Shown one piece after another: positions 8,454-16,301 of a stretch of 26,302 nt of DNA. A program made the translations under genes and the position numbers. The stretch spans positions 1-26,302 of the forward strand of contig JAEDGL010000015.1 in NCBI GenBank assembly GCA_016297535.1, written 5' to 3'. Below the pieces are notes generated by a model. It searched no databases. It saw nothing but the letters and a program-made list of their open reading frames with translations, and was not told where the DNA came from. This DNA comes from Clostridia bacterium. GTDB taxonomy: Bacteria > Bacillota > Clostridia > Christensenellales > Aristaeellaceae. The number at the start of each line of letters is the position of its first letter. Position 1 is the stretch's first letter.

Positions 8454-9941
8454 TTATTTCTTTTTGCGCACAGCCTTTTCCATGACAAGCCCTGTGGCAT
8501 AGTCCTTTTGGCGGTATTCACCGGGCTCGTTTTCCGGCTGACGGGTATAGCCATCCACATTCCAGTCCGGTTCGTACTCCGGCCGCCACGGACGGCATTT
8601 CCACTGATAACCGCGGAAGGGATCGCGCGTCTGGTTCATCCAGTCAAGGATCCTGTCGTGCAGCTCGTTGCGAACCTCGGCATAAGCCGGATCGTTGATC
8701 AGGTTGTGCAGATCATAAGGATCCTTCTGCACATCATACAGCTCATCGCTGTCCGTCAGGTGGAGGGCCAGCTTATACTGATCCGTCACAATGGCGCGCA
8801 TAGGCTGCAGACCGCCAAAGCCGTCGTGATCGCGTTCGTAGCGGTTGAACTCCACAAACGCACGGCCTTCCTGCTCCTTTTTGCCTTCCGCCAGCACAGG
8901 CAACAGGCTTTCGCCGGTGAATGACTGCGGTATTTCCACACCCATATAATCAAGAACCGTAGCCGGAAGATCCGCATGGGAGACCGTTTGCTCCACCACC
9001 GCGCCCTTCTTTACGCCGGAACCGGCAAAAATGAGCGGGACACGGGCAATTTCATCATATACAGACGCTCCCTTGTGGCTCAGACCATGCGCGCCCAGAG
9101 CCGCGCCGTGATCCGAGGTGAACAGCACCAGCGCATCCGGCAGCTCAGCCCGTATATGTTCCATAATACGCCCGATCTCCGAATCGATATAGCTGTTGCA
9201 GGCCAAAAGGCGGGCAGGCAGCGCGGCATTGGTCGGCTGCTTGGCCCACACCTTCTGATACAGCGGCTTGCCTTCCAGTGTATCGTGATACGCCGGGGTA
9301 TCGGGCATGGCGCAGTTCCCGTACATGGAGGCATACGGCTGGGGGCAAAGTGAGGGGCCGTGGGGTTCATCAAAAGAAACCGTCAGAAAGAATGTCTCAT
9401 CCCGGTGCTCATCCATATAACGCAGCGCGCGCTCCGCACAGCGGTGACCATAGGTGAAGGACGCATCAATGCCTCCGTTTTCCATGTTTGTTTTCGGTTT
9501 GCGCGAACGGAGGCGGGTTTCGTCATCCTCCAGTTCATCCAGATAGCGCTTCATATCATACCAGTAATCGGGATCCCAGCCAGGCGGGCAGACGCCATAG
9601 CCGAAATAATCGCCGCCATCCAGATGCCATTTGCCAATATAGCCGCACGGAATCCCCTTGGCGGACAGGCGCTGGCCGATGGTTTTGATATCCTCGCCCA
9701 GCGGCATGCAATTTCCCCACGAGCCGTTTTCATGCGGATAAAGCCCTGTAAACAGCAGTGAACGCGCAGGGCCGCACACCGGCTGTGCGCTGTAGGCGCG
9801 TTCGAAACGCACGCCATCCGCCGCCATCGCGTCCAAATGCGGCGTATGCACACCGGGAAAGCCATAGCAGCCCACCATGTCAAAGCGGGTTGTATCGGTC
9901 ATAATCCAAATCAGTTGCTTTTTGGGCTTCATCCTGTTCAT
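8454..9941 (-). CDS. Sulfatase (type I, cysteine-type formylglycine site)
   Basis: A 495-residue type I sulfatase that should remove sulfate esters from a carbohydrate. C56 lies in the signature CGPAR (56-60), followed by SLLFTGLYPHENG; this Cys is converted to formylglycine in active enzymes. Other hallmarks are D16 in MTDTTR, GKWH at 103-106, FDEPH at 190-194, and SDHG at 276-279 with H285 and K290 in LGAHGLSHK. There is no signal peptide, so it works in the cytoplasm, after import. The annotated start is the first of two close ATGs. The AAGGA site is spaced better for the second (9932), giving MKPKKQL. The maturase it needs is probably the radical SAM gene at 22843-23952. It is divergent from the plus-strand sugar operon. 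Confidence 0.93.
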   Translation of the reverse strand: MNRMKPKKQLIWIMTDTTRFDMVGCYGFPGVHTPHLDAMAADGVRFERAYSAQPVCGPARSLLFTGLYPHENGSWGNCMPLGEDIKTIGQRLSAKGIPCGYIGKWHLDGGDYFGYGVCPPGWDPDYWYDMKRYLDELEDDETRLRSRKPKTNMENGGIDASFTYGHRCAERALRYMDEHRDETFFLTVSFDEPHGPSLCPQPYASMYGNCAMPDTPAYHDTLEGKPLYQKVWAKQPTNAALPARLLACNSYIDSEIGRIMEHIRAELPDALVLFTSDHGAALGAHGLSHKGASVYDEIARVPLIFAGSGVKKGAVVEQTVSHADLPATVLDYMGVEIPQSFTGESLLPVLAEGKKEQEGRAFVEFNRYERDHDGFGGLQPMRAIVTDQYKLALHLTDSDELYDVQKDPYDLHNLINDPAYAEVRNELHDRILDWMNQTRDPFRGYQWKCRPWRPEYEPDWNVDGYTRQPENEPGEYRQKDYATGLVMEKAVRKKK

Positions 9942-9977
9942 CGTCCTTTCCCCATCATCGCTACGGTATCCATACCA

Positions 9978-10003
9978 ACCGGTTCGCGGCGCCGCGAACC
10001 GGT
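9978..10003. repeat. Perfect 26-bp palindrome
   Basis: Half-site ACCGGTTCGCGGC is followed immediately by its exact reverse complement, with no spacer. It lies 37 bp upstream of the sulfatase start and is much more GC-rich than its surroundings. It could be an operator for a dimeric regulator, or in the sulfatase leader RNA a very stable hairpin close to the ribosome site. Confidence 0.85.
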
Positions 10004-10109
10004 CTTAGAGTCCCGTCAACAGGGTATCACCATTTCCGCAATTATGCAATATTTTTGAAGGAAGATCCTCTTGAGCGTTTCGATGCCGGAAAAGGGTTCT
10101 ATTTCTCCT

Positions 10110-10166
10110 TACTTTGCAAACTTTGAGTCAATTGTGCATGTCTTTTGCTCAAATGTACTTTGCAAA
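10110..10166 (+). promoter_or_regulatory. Direct repeats TACTTTGCAAA, candidate AraC-type operator
   Basis: TACTTTGCAAA occurs at 10110-10120 and again at 10156-10166, 46 bp apart, and a partial copy ATTGCAAAT follows at 10169-10177. The second copy overlaps the -35 of the candidate promoter at 10160-10187, the position usual for AraC-type activators. The PocR-AraC gene at the end of the operon is the natural candidate regulator. Confidence 0.5.
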
Positions 10167-10187
10167 TGATTGCAAATATGATATGTT
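10160..10187 (+). promoter_or_regulatory. Candidate promoter of the second sugar operon
   Basis: TTGCAA (10160-10165), a 16-bp spacer and TGATATGTT, which carries the TGn extension before TATGTT (10182-10187). The match is moderate, as expected of an activator-dependent promoter. It implies a leader of roughly 190 bases. Confidence 0.4.
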
Positions 10188-10386
10188 TGATTCAGGAAAC
10201 ACGTTGCCGGAAAACACCATTGCAAAGAGCGTACGCGAAGATTTCCTTTTCTGAATCTCTTCGATCAGCTCTGTATTCAAGGAATCAAAACCTTCTTCGA
10301 CGCTTTCTCTCATACTGAAAAGCATAGCTTCTCTGTTTGGGACAAAGGTGAAGCAAGGGTTTGAAAATAAAAAGGAGGACGAACCC

Positions 10387-12039
10387 ATGAAGAAACTCGT
10401 TGCTTTGTTCCTCACGTTGGTAATGGCGATAAGCCTTACCCCCCCCGCACTTGCTGCTGACTGGACTGCGCCTTACGAAGAGCCTGTAAAGGCTACGTTC
10501 GGCTTGGACGCAAGCGGCTGGCAATTCCCCGAAGGCGAGGCAATCGATAACAACTACCTCACCGCATGGATCCAGGAAGCCTTCAACATTGAATTTGAAA
10601 GTGCCTGGGAAACCACCGAGCTGACCACTCGCGTGAATCTGGCCATGACCGACGGCGAATTCCCGGATTTCTTCCTGGTTTCCGGCACCACCGCCAAGCA
10701 GCAGATCCGTCAGCTGATTGATGCGGGCTATGTGCAGGATTTGAGCGCTGCCTACGAAGAGTATGCCAGCGATCTGCTCAAGGACGTTGTCAACTCCTAC
10801 GGCGGCCTGGATGTTGTGGCTCCCGCTTCCGTACGCGATGAAGACGGCGCCATCTACGCCTTCGGCAACCTCTCCCCGGGCGGCGAATACGCTCTGGTTT
10901 GGGTGCGTACCGACTGGCTGGAGCAGCTGGGTCTGGAAAAGCCCACCACCATGGATGAGCTGCTGGATGTGGCTCGCGCCTTCCGCGACGCCAAGCCCGC
11001 AGGCGACAAGACCGTTCCCATTGAAATTACCAATACCCACAGGGATGTGTACAACCAGCACACCGGCACCTCCTGGTTCTGGCAGAATTTCAGCGCCTCT
11101 CCCGGCAACTGGTACCAGAACGAAAACGGCGACTATGTATACGGCTCCGTGCAGCCCGAAGCCCGCGACGGCCTCGAGTTCTTCGCTCAGCTGTATGCCG
11201 AGGGCCTGCTCGATAAGGAATGGGCCACCAAGGATTATACCGCTTCCGTTGGCGCAGGCAACTGCGGCATCCTCACCGGCCCCTGGTGGATTGGCGCCTG
11301 GCCGCTGAACAACACCAAGATCAACAACCCCGACGCCGAGTGGGAACCCCTGTGGATCAAGCATGAGGATGGCGCCTTCCACGGCCTTACCCCCGACGCC
11401 ACCACCGAGAACCGCTACTATCTGTGCCGCGCCGGCTATGAGCATCCCGAAGTGCTGATCAAGATGATGAACTTGGCCGCCGAACAGCAGAACCTGTACA
11501 ACATTGAAAAGTATGACACCTTCGACGCTGTTATCCCCAGCGATGTGCTCAACCATTATTACAGCATCGGCTTCTACCGTCTGGACTGGGGCGCTTGGCC
11601 TCTGTCTCTGAAGATCCGTTACAGCGATCAGCTCTCCCGTATGGGCGTTGTGTGGAACGACCTGGTGGAAGAAGTGAAGGCTGGCAAGGATATTCCTGCG
11701 TTCGCCATGGAATCCTTCGACGGCAAGCTGATTGTGGACTACATGAACGGCGTTGATAACTCCGACGGCGGCATGCATGTATATACCAAGCTGCTGGCGC
11801 TGAACCTGATCAAGGACAATCAGCCCGACGCTATCATGAAGACCCTTTACAACCCGGCTCCTACCGATACCATGGAACTGGCCTGGACCACCCTGACCGA
11901 CCTTGAGAGTCAGGTATACACCAAGATCATCATGGGCGAAGAACCCATTGAAGCCTTCGATCAGTTCGTTGCGGACTGGTATGCTCAGGGCGGCGAGATG
12001 ATCACTGAAGAAGTAAACGATCAGGCCAAGGGCAAGTAA
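10387..12039 (+). CDS. Extracellular sugar-binding protein of second ABC importer
   Basis: A 550-residue solute-binding protein of the LplA-like group. I placed the start at 10387, after AAAGGAGGAC; a longer frame starts at 10348 without a site. The signal peptide is MKKLVALF, a hydrophobic core, then ALA-A near residue 23. As in the other binding protein, there is no lipobox cysteine, and the first seven residues (MKKLVAL) are identical. Family blocks include NLAMTDGEFPDFFLVSG, QLIDAGYVQDLSAAYEEY, LEKPTTMDELLDVARAFRD, and tryptophan-rich stretches (WIGAWPLNN, WEPLWIK) that could stack on sugars. It heads the plus-strand operon. A stem-loop follows the stop codon and precedes the permease genes. 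The ligand is probably the substrate of the GH2 enzyme downstream. Confidence 0.92.
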   Translation: MKKLVALFLTLVMAISLTPPALAADWTAPYEEPVKATFGLDASGWQFPEGEAIDNNYLTAWIQEAFNIEFESAWETTELTTRVNLAMTDGEFPDFFLVSGTTAKQQIRQLIDAGYVQDLSAAYEEYASDLLKDVVNSYGGLDVVAPASVRDEDGAIYAFGNLSPGGEYALVWVRTDWLEQLGLEKPTTMDELLDVARAFRDAKPAGDKTVPIEITNTHRDVYNQHTGTSWFWQNFSASPGNWYQNENGDYVYGSVQPEARDGLEFFAQLYAEGLLDKEWATKDYTASVGAGNCGILTGPWWIGAWPLNNTKINNPDAEWEPLWIKHEDGAFHGLTPDATTENRYYLCRAGYEHPEVLIKMMNLAAEQQNLYNIEKYDTFDAVIPSDVLNHYYSIGFYRLDWGAWPLSLKIRYSDQLSRMGVVWNDLVEEVKAGKDIPAFAMESFDGKLIVDYMNGVDNSDGGMHVYTKLLALNLIKDNQPDAIMKTLYNPAPTDTMELAWTTLTDLESQVYTKIIMGEEPIEAFDQFVADWYAQGGEMITEEVNDQAKGK

Positions 12040-12053
12040 TTTGGAAATGCAAC

Positions 12054-12089
12054 GTGGGGTGAGTTCGCTTTCGGGCGGGCTTACCCCAC
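12054..12089 (+). promoter_or_regulatory. Intercistronic stem-loop after second binding-protein gene
   Basis: GTGGGGTGAG (12054-12063) pairs with CTTACCCCAC (12080-12089), with one G-T pair. The stem can continue inward to about 15 pairs around a small loop. No T-run follows, only a pyrimidine-rich stretch. It sits in the same place as the stem-loop at 3825-3854 of the other transporter, so it probably sets binding-protein to permease stoichiometry. Confidence 0.7.
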
Positions 12090-12138
12090 CCTTCCTTCTA
12101 CCGTTCCATCCATGCCAATCTAAAAGGAGCTGACCGCC

Positions 12139-13080
12139 GTGAGCCAAGCAATAAAAACAGGCACAAAACCCAAAAGCCGAAGCAGGTATTCCATTCTGGA
12201 TCCCACCCAGCGCACCTATCACCTGATGCTGCTGCCCGGCATCATTCTCCTGCTCATTTTCTCCTATACTCCCATGGTGGGTATTGTGATGGCCTTCCAG
12301 AAGTTTATTCCCGCCAAGGGCATTTTCGGCTCTAAATGGGTAGGTCTCAAAAATTTTAAGTACATTTTCTCGCTCCCCAACACATGGACCCTCTTTGGCA
12401 ATACGCTGTATTTTGCTATTGCCAATATCATTCTTGATTTGGTCGTTCCGCTTGTTTTTGCCATCCTGCTGAACGAAATGCGTCACGCGCGCATGAAAAA
12501 GGCGATTCAGACCTTTGTGTATCTGCCTAACTTCCTGAGCTGGGTTCTTTTGGCGGAAATTTTCCGTCAGATGTTCGCGCTCAGCGGCCCGGTGAATGTG
12601 TTCCTCAGCAATTTGGGCATAGAACCGATCTATTTTCTGGGCAGCAACGAAACCTTCCGTCCCTTTATCGTCATTTCCAACTGCTGGAAGGGTTTCGGCT
12701 ATTCTTCCATCATTTACACCGCTTCGGTGCTGAACATTGACCCCGGCCTGTACGAAGCAGCGCACATCGACGGCGCAACCCGTTTCCAGCGTATCTGGAA
12801 TATCACGCTTCCAGGCATGGCCAGCGTGATCATCCTGCGTCTCACACTTTCGCTCGGTTCGGTGCTGAACGCTAACTTTGACCAGATCTTCAACCTGTAC
12901 AATACGCTGGTTTATGATACGGGCGACATCATTGATACCTATGTATATCGCATGGGCATTCAGCAGGCGCAGTTCTCCATTTCCACTGCTGTTGGCCTGA
13001 TCAAATCCGTAATCAGTTCCACGCTGATTATCGCATCCTATGGTCTGGCAGGTAAGTTTGCCGGTTACCGGATCTTCTGA
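12139..13080 (+). CDS. Carbohydrate ABC transporter permease (LplB/MalF type)
   Basis: A 313-residue membrane subunit. It starts at a GTG preceded by AAAAGGAG (12122-12129). The N-terminus is basic (residues 1-18). The first membrane segment is at about 29-45, the KGIFGSKWVGLKNF family block at 60-73, and the EAA loop EAAHIDGA at 206-213. It pairs with the next gene. The transporter set has no ATPase gene nearby. It is similar in design to the minus-strand permease at 2860-3780, but the two are clearly divergent, so the importers probably take different substrates. Confidence 0.93.
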   Translation: MSQAIKTGTKPKSRSRYSILDPTQRTYHLMLLPGIILLLIFSYTPMVGIVMAFQKFIPAKGIFGSKWVGLKNFKYIFSLPNTWTLFGNTLYFAIANIILDLVVPLVFAILLNEMRHARMKKAIQTFVYLPNFLSWVLLAEIFRQMFALSGPVNVFLSNLGIEPIYFLGSNETFRPFIVISNCWKGFGYSSIIYTASVLNIDPGLYEAAHIDGATRFQRIWNITLPGMASVIILRLTLSLGSVLNANFDQIFNLYNTLVYDTGDIIDTYVYRMGIQQAQFSISTAVGLIKSVISSTLIIASYGLAGKFAGYRIF

Positions 13081-13097
13081 GGAAGGAGGAAGAAATC

Positions 13098-14003
13098 ATG
13101 CAAAAAACCGTCAAAAAGAAAAAATGGATCATGGATCGCATGCTCCCCGGCGATTATGTAATTTACGCCATCCTCTTCTTCTGCGCGCTGATCTGTCTGC
13201 TGCCGGTATGGAACGTGGTTTGCATCTCCTTCAGCAACGCCTCCGCCGCCATGGCAGGCGAGGTGGGTTTCTGGCCGGTGCGTCCCACGCTTGCCTCCTA
13301 TGAAGAGCTCCTTTCCGACAGCCAGTTCCTGAGATCGTTTTCCGTTTCCGTTCTGCGCGTGATTTTGGGTACTTCCATGTCGATGATCCTCATGTTCTTC
13401 ATGGCCTATCCGCTCTCCAAGAGTCCGCATGAGTTTCCGTGGCGCAACTTCTACATGTGGTTCATCGTGATCACCATGCTCTTCAGCGGCGGCCTGATTC
13501 CCACCTACATGGTGGTAACCAAGCTGGGTATGCGCAACACCATTTGGGCGCTTACGGTTCCGGGCGCAGTGTCCACCTACAACACCATTCTGATGATGAA
13601 CTACTTCCGCGGCATTCCCAAGGAACTGAGTGAATCTGCAGCCATTGACGGCGCTACGCCTATTAAAACGCTGTTCTACATCTTTTTGCCTGTGAGCGTT
13701 CCTGTTACCGCTACACTCACGCTGTTCTGCGGCTTGTGGCACTGGAACGATTACTTCCAGGCGATGATTTACATTGATAAAGTTGCGGACTACCCGGTGA
13801 TGACCTACATCCGTTCGCTGAGCTTTGACCCGAGCAAGCTCAATGGTCTGCCCGCCGAGGAGCTTCGCCGCCGCGCCGAAATGGGCTCTGCAACGTTCAA
13901 TGCTGCCAAGGTGGTTGTGGCCATGGTTCCCGTTCTGTGTATCTATCCCTTTGTTCAGAAGTACTTCGTCAAGGGTATCATGCTGGGTTCTGTAAAGGGC
14001 TGA
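13098..14003 (+). CDS. Carbohydrate ABC transporter permease (LplC/MalG type)
   Basis: A 301-residue membrane subunit with a basic N-terminus (QKTVKKKKW), a first membrane segment near 20-42, and FFMAYPLSKS at about 100-109. MLFSGGLIPTYMVV lies near 127-140. The EAA loop is ESAAIDGA (189-196), with Ser in place of the first Ala. The end GIMLGSVKG is typical of LplC-type permeases. It begins 17 bp after its partner with AAGGAGGAAG as ribosome site. The 60 bp to the GH2 gene are pyrimidine-rich and contain AGGAGG. Confidence 0.93.
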   Translation: MQKTVKKKKWIMDRMLPGDYVIYAILFFCALICLLPVWNVVCISFSNASAAMAGEVGFWPVRPTLASYEELLSDSQFLRSFSVSVLRVILGTSMSMILMFFMAYPLSKSPHEFPWRNFYMWFIVITMLFSGGLIPTYMVVTKLGMRNTIWALTVPGAVSTYNTILMMNYFRGIPKELSESAAIDGATPIKTLFYIFLPVSVPVTATLTLFCGLWHWNDYFQAMIYIDKVADYPVMTYIRSLSFDPSKLNGLPAEELRRRAEMGSATFNAAKVVVAMVPVLCIYPFVQKYFVKGIMLGSVKG

Positions 14004-14063
14004 TTTTACTTTTGCTATTTCTTTCCTATCATCCCTCATCGTCATTTTAGGAGGAAAACATTC

Positions 14064-16283
14064 ATGAAGCGTACGATCCAGTCTCTGAATGGTCAATGGT
14101 CCTACTCCATCAACGGCAAGGACACCGGGTTTATCACCGTTCCCTTTTCCGCGCGCTGCGTGGGCGATTCGCTTTGCTCGCTCACCTTTGACGCCGCCCA
14201 GAAGGCTCCCCATACCATGCTGTGCTTTGAAGGCATCACCTACGAGGCAGTTGTTACCCTCAACGGCACGGAATTGGGAAAAATGGTTCCCTACAGCTAT
14301 TACGCCTTTGATGTAACCGATCTTCTGCTTGAAAAAGGCAACAGGCTCAGCGTTGCGCTCAAGGACATGAATCTGCCCTTCGGCCCTTCGGAGGGCTGGG
14401 AAAATTATGGCGGCATTATTCGCGAGGTCTATCTCACCGCTACCGACGAGGTGTGGATTGACGATATCATCTGGCGTACCGAAGTTGCCGAGGACGTAAG
14501 TTCCGCCACTGGCAGCATTCAAGTGCTGCTGGGCGGCGGCGAAAGCAGCGTGTGCGCTGTGCTCACCGATCGCTACGGCTTTGAGGTGGCGCGCGGCTGT
14601 GCGGAAAGCAAGGCCGGAAAAGCAGAGCTTGCATTGGAAGTGATCCACCCCAACCTGTGGAGCCCAGACAGCCCCTATCTGTATACCCTCACGGTGTATG
14701 CGGGCGAGGACTCCGTCACCCAGCGCGTTGGCTTCAAAACGCTGGTCATCAAAGGTCAGCGCTTCTATCTGAACGGTCAGCCGCTGTTCTTCAAGGGCAT
14801 CTGCCGCCATGATATGTGGGGCGAGCAGGGACATACCCTGACCGAGGAACAGATGATCAAGGACATGAAGATGATCAAGGCGACCGGCTGCAACTTTGTG
14901 CGCCTTGTGCATTATCCGCATCATCGCCGCATTGTGGAAATTGCGGATGAGATCGGCCTGATGGTGAGCGAGGAGCCCGGCCTGTGGTGGAGCGATATGC
15001 ACAATCCCGATACCGTGGCAGGCGCACTGCAGGTGATGGAGCGTGTTGTGAAGCGCGATCGCAACCGCGTTTCCATGGCCTTCTGGCTGTGCTTCAACGA
15101 GTGCATCTTCACTCCTGAATTCTTGGAGCAGTCCTCCGCCTGCTGCCGTCTGCACGATCCCACCCGCTATGTTTCCGGCGCCAACTGCATGAGCATTGAA
15201 AAGACGAAGGAAGAGTTCCCGAAATACGGTTTCGATTTTTATACCCAGCATCCCTACGGTCTGGAGCTGGATCATGTGAGCCCCGGCCCCGGCCGAAGCG
15301 GCACGCTGGATGGCATTCTGGAAGCCTACAGCGACAAGCCCACCATCTTCACCGAGTGGGGCGGCCTGTATGTGTTTGAGAACCCGAAACTGTTCGAACG
15401 CTTCCAGCGTTACATGCTGGATGCATGGCGCAAGCCCGACGGCGATAAGGTGCTGGCCGGCTGCTGCTACTGGGTCTGGGCGGATATGTTCGAATTCGGC
15501 CGCGGCGAGCATGCCTGCTTTGACGGCATCCTGTGCGAAGGCCTGGTGGATATCCACCGCAACACCCGCGTGAATCTGGATCTGTTTGCCCGCCTGTACA
15601 ACGGCGATGGTCTGGTGCGCGACGAGCAGAAGAAGGTAACCATCACCCCCTTCCTCGTCCCTACGGACGCCATGTCCCCCGTGGATGTATGGGCGAATGC
15701 CGATGAAGCTGCTCAGCAGGCGCTCTATTCGCAGATGCTGGCGGACAGCACGCCTCAGGCCGGCTATTATCACAAGAAAAACCGTCGTCTCACCCATGGC
15801 CCCGCGCTGCCGGAGGCACTGCGCATGATGGGCCGTCTGCCTGTGAATATCCGCGCCGGTCAGCCGCTGGTGATCAAGCCGGATGCAGAAATGGTGATTC
15901 CGGTAGGCAAGTCCGCCAAAGCGCTGTACTTCATCGGCAATGTAAGCATGCCATACGGCTATCCCGCATACGGCGTGCACGGCGAAAAGGCTGCGGAATA
16001 CGAGCTGTGCTATGAGGACGGGAGCAGGCAGATCATCCCCCTGCGCAACGGCGTGGAGCTGACCACCGCGCTGGCCTCCATCGGCCCCTCCCGCATCGAG
16101 CCCACCGCGCCCGCTTTGGAAACCGCTGTACGCTACAGCTATGATCTGAACTGGGAGCATTTCGTCATTCAGCTTTTCGAAGCAGCCGCCGACTGCACCC
16201 GCAGGCTGGAAAGCATCCGCGTGCGGGTGACCAACCCCGCTTACACCCTGCTGCTCTACGGCATTACCGCTCAGGTAAAATGA
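14064..16283 (+). CDS. Glycoside hydrolase family 2 enzyme (beta-galactosidase/beta-glucuronidase type)
   Basis: A 739-residue cytoplasmic glycosidase. It has an N-terminal sugar-binding beta-sandwich (about 1-135, ending in ENYGGIIREVYL), an immunoglobulin-like domain (about 140-230), and a TIM barrel beginning near FKTLVIKGQRFYLNGQPLFFKGICRHD. The acid/base is E346 in CFNE, and the nucleophile E431 is in TEWGG. The 85-residue spacing agrees with GH2. After about residue 520 comes a long C-terminal region, including a beta-rich segment near 615-735 that I cannot assign and which could be a carbohydrate-binding domain. There is no signal peptide, so it acts on imported oligosaccharides. It probably releases the monosaccharide used by the kinase, isomerase and GatZ-like genes downstream. 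The specificity (galactoside, glucuronide, mannoside or other) is not readable. Confidence 0.9.
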   Translation: MKRTIQSLNGQWSYSINGKDTGFITVPFSARCVGDSLCSLTFDAAQKAPHTMLCFEGITYEAVVTLNGTELGKMVPYSYYAFDVTDLLLEKGNRLSVALKDMNLPFGPSEGWENYGGIIREVYLTATDEVWIDDIIWRTEVAEDVSSATGSIQVLLGGGESSVCAVLTDRYGFEVARGCAESKAGKAELALEVIHPNLWSPDSPYLYTLTVYAGEDSVTQRVGFKTLVIKGQRFYLNGQPLFFKGICRHDMWGEQGHTLTEEQMIKDMKMIKATGCNFVRLVHYPHHRRIVEIADEIGLMVSEEPGLWWSDMHNPDTVAGALQVMERVVKRDRNRVSMAFWLCFNECIFTPEFLEQSSACCRLHDPTRYVSGANCMSIEKTKEEFPKYGFDFYTQHPYGLELDHVSPGPGRSGTLDGILEAYSDKPTIFTEWGGLYVFENPKLFERFQRYMLDAWRKPDGDKVLAGCCYWVWADMFEFGRGEHACFDGILCEGLVDIHRNTRVNLDLFARLYNGDGLVRDEQKKVTITPFLVPTDAMSPVDVWANADEAAQQALYSQMLADSTPQAGYYHKKNRRLTHGPALPEALRMMGRLPVNIRAGQPLVIKPDAEMVIPVGKSAKALYFIGNVSMPYGYPAYGVHGEKAAEYELCYEDGSRQIIPLRNGVELTTALASIGPSRIEPTAPALETAVRYSYDLNWEHFVIQLFEAAADCTRRLESIRVRVTNPAYTLLLYGITAQVK

Positions 16284-16301
16284 AAGGACGGTTGAACGCC
16301 T

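Larger units (their letters stand above)
9942..10386. promoter_or_regulatory. Divergent control region between the two operons
   Basis: 445 bp separate the sulfatase and the second binding-protein gene. The region holds a perfect 26-bp palindrome (9978-10003), an ATTGTGCA motif (10131-10138), two direct repeats (10110-10120 and 10156-10166) and a plausible plus-strand promoter. It then contains an unusually long leader before the binding-protein start. A minus-strand frame crosses the right half (10149-10415) and reads like protein in places, but I do not recognise it. Confidence 0.6.

Noticed and set aside
10285..12765. An 826-codon minus-strand open frame
   Set aside because: It is the antisense shadow of the second binding protein and permease, and ends inside the divergent control region.
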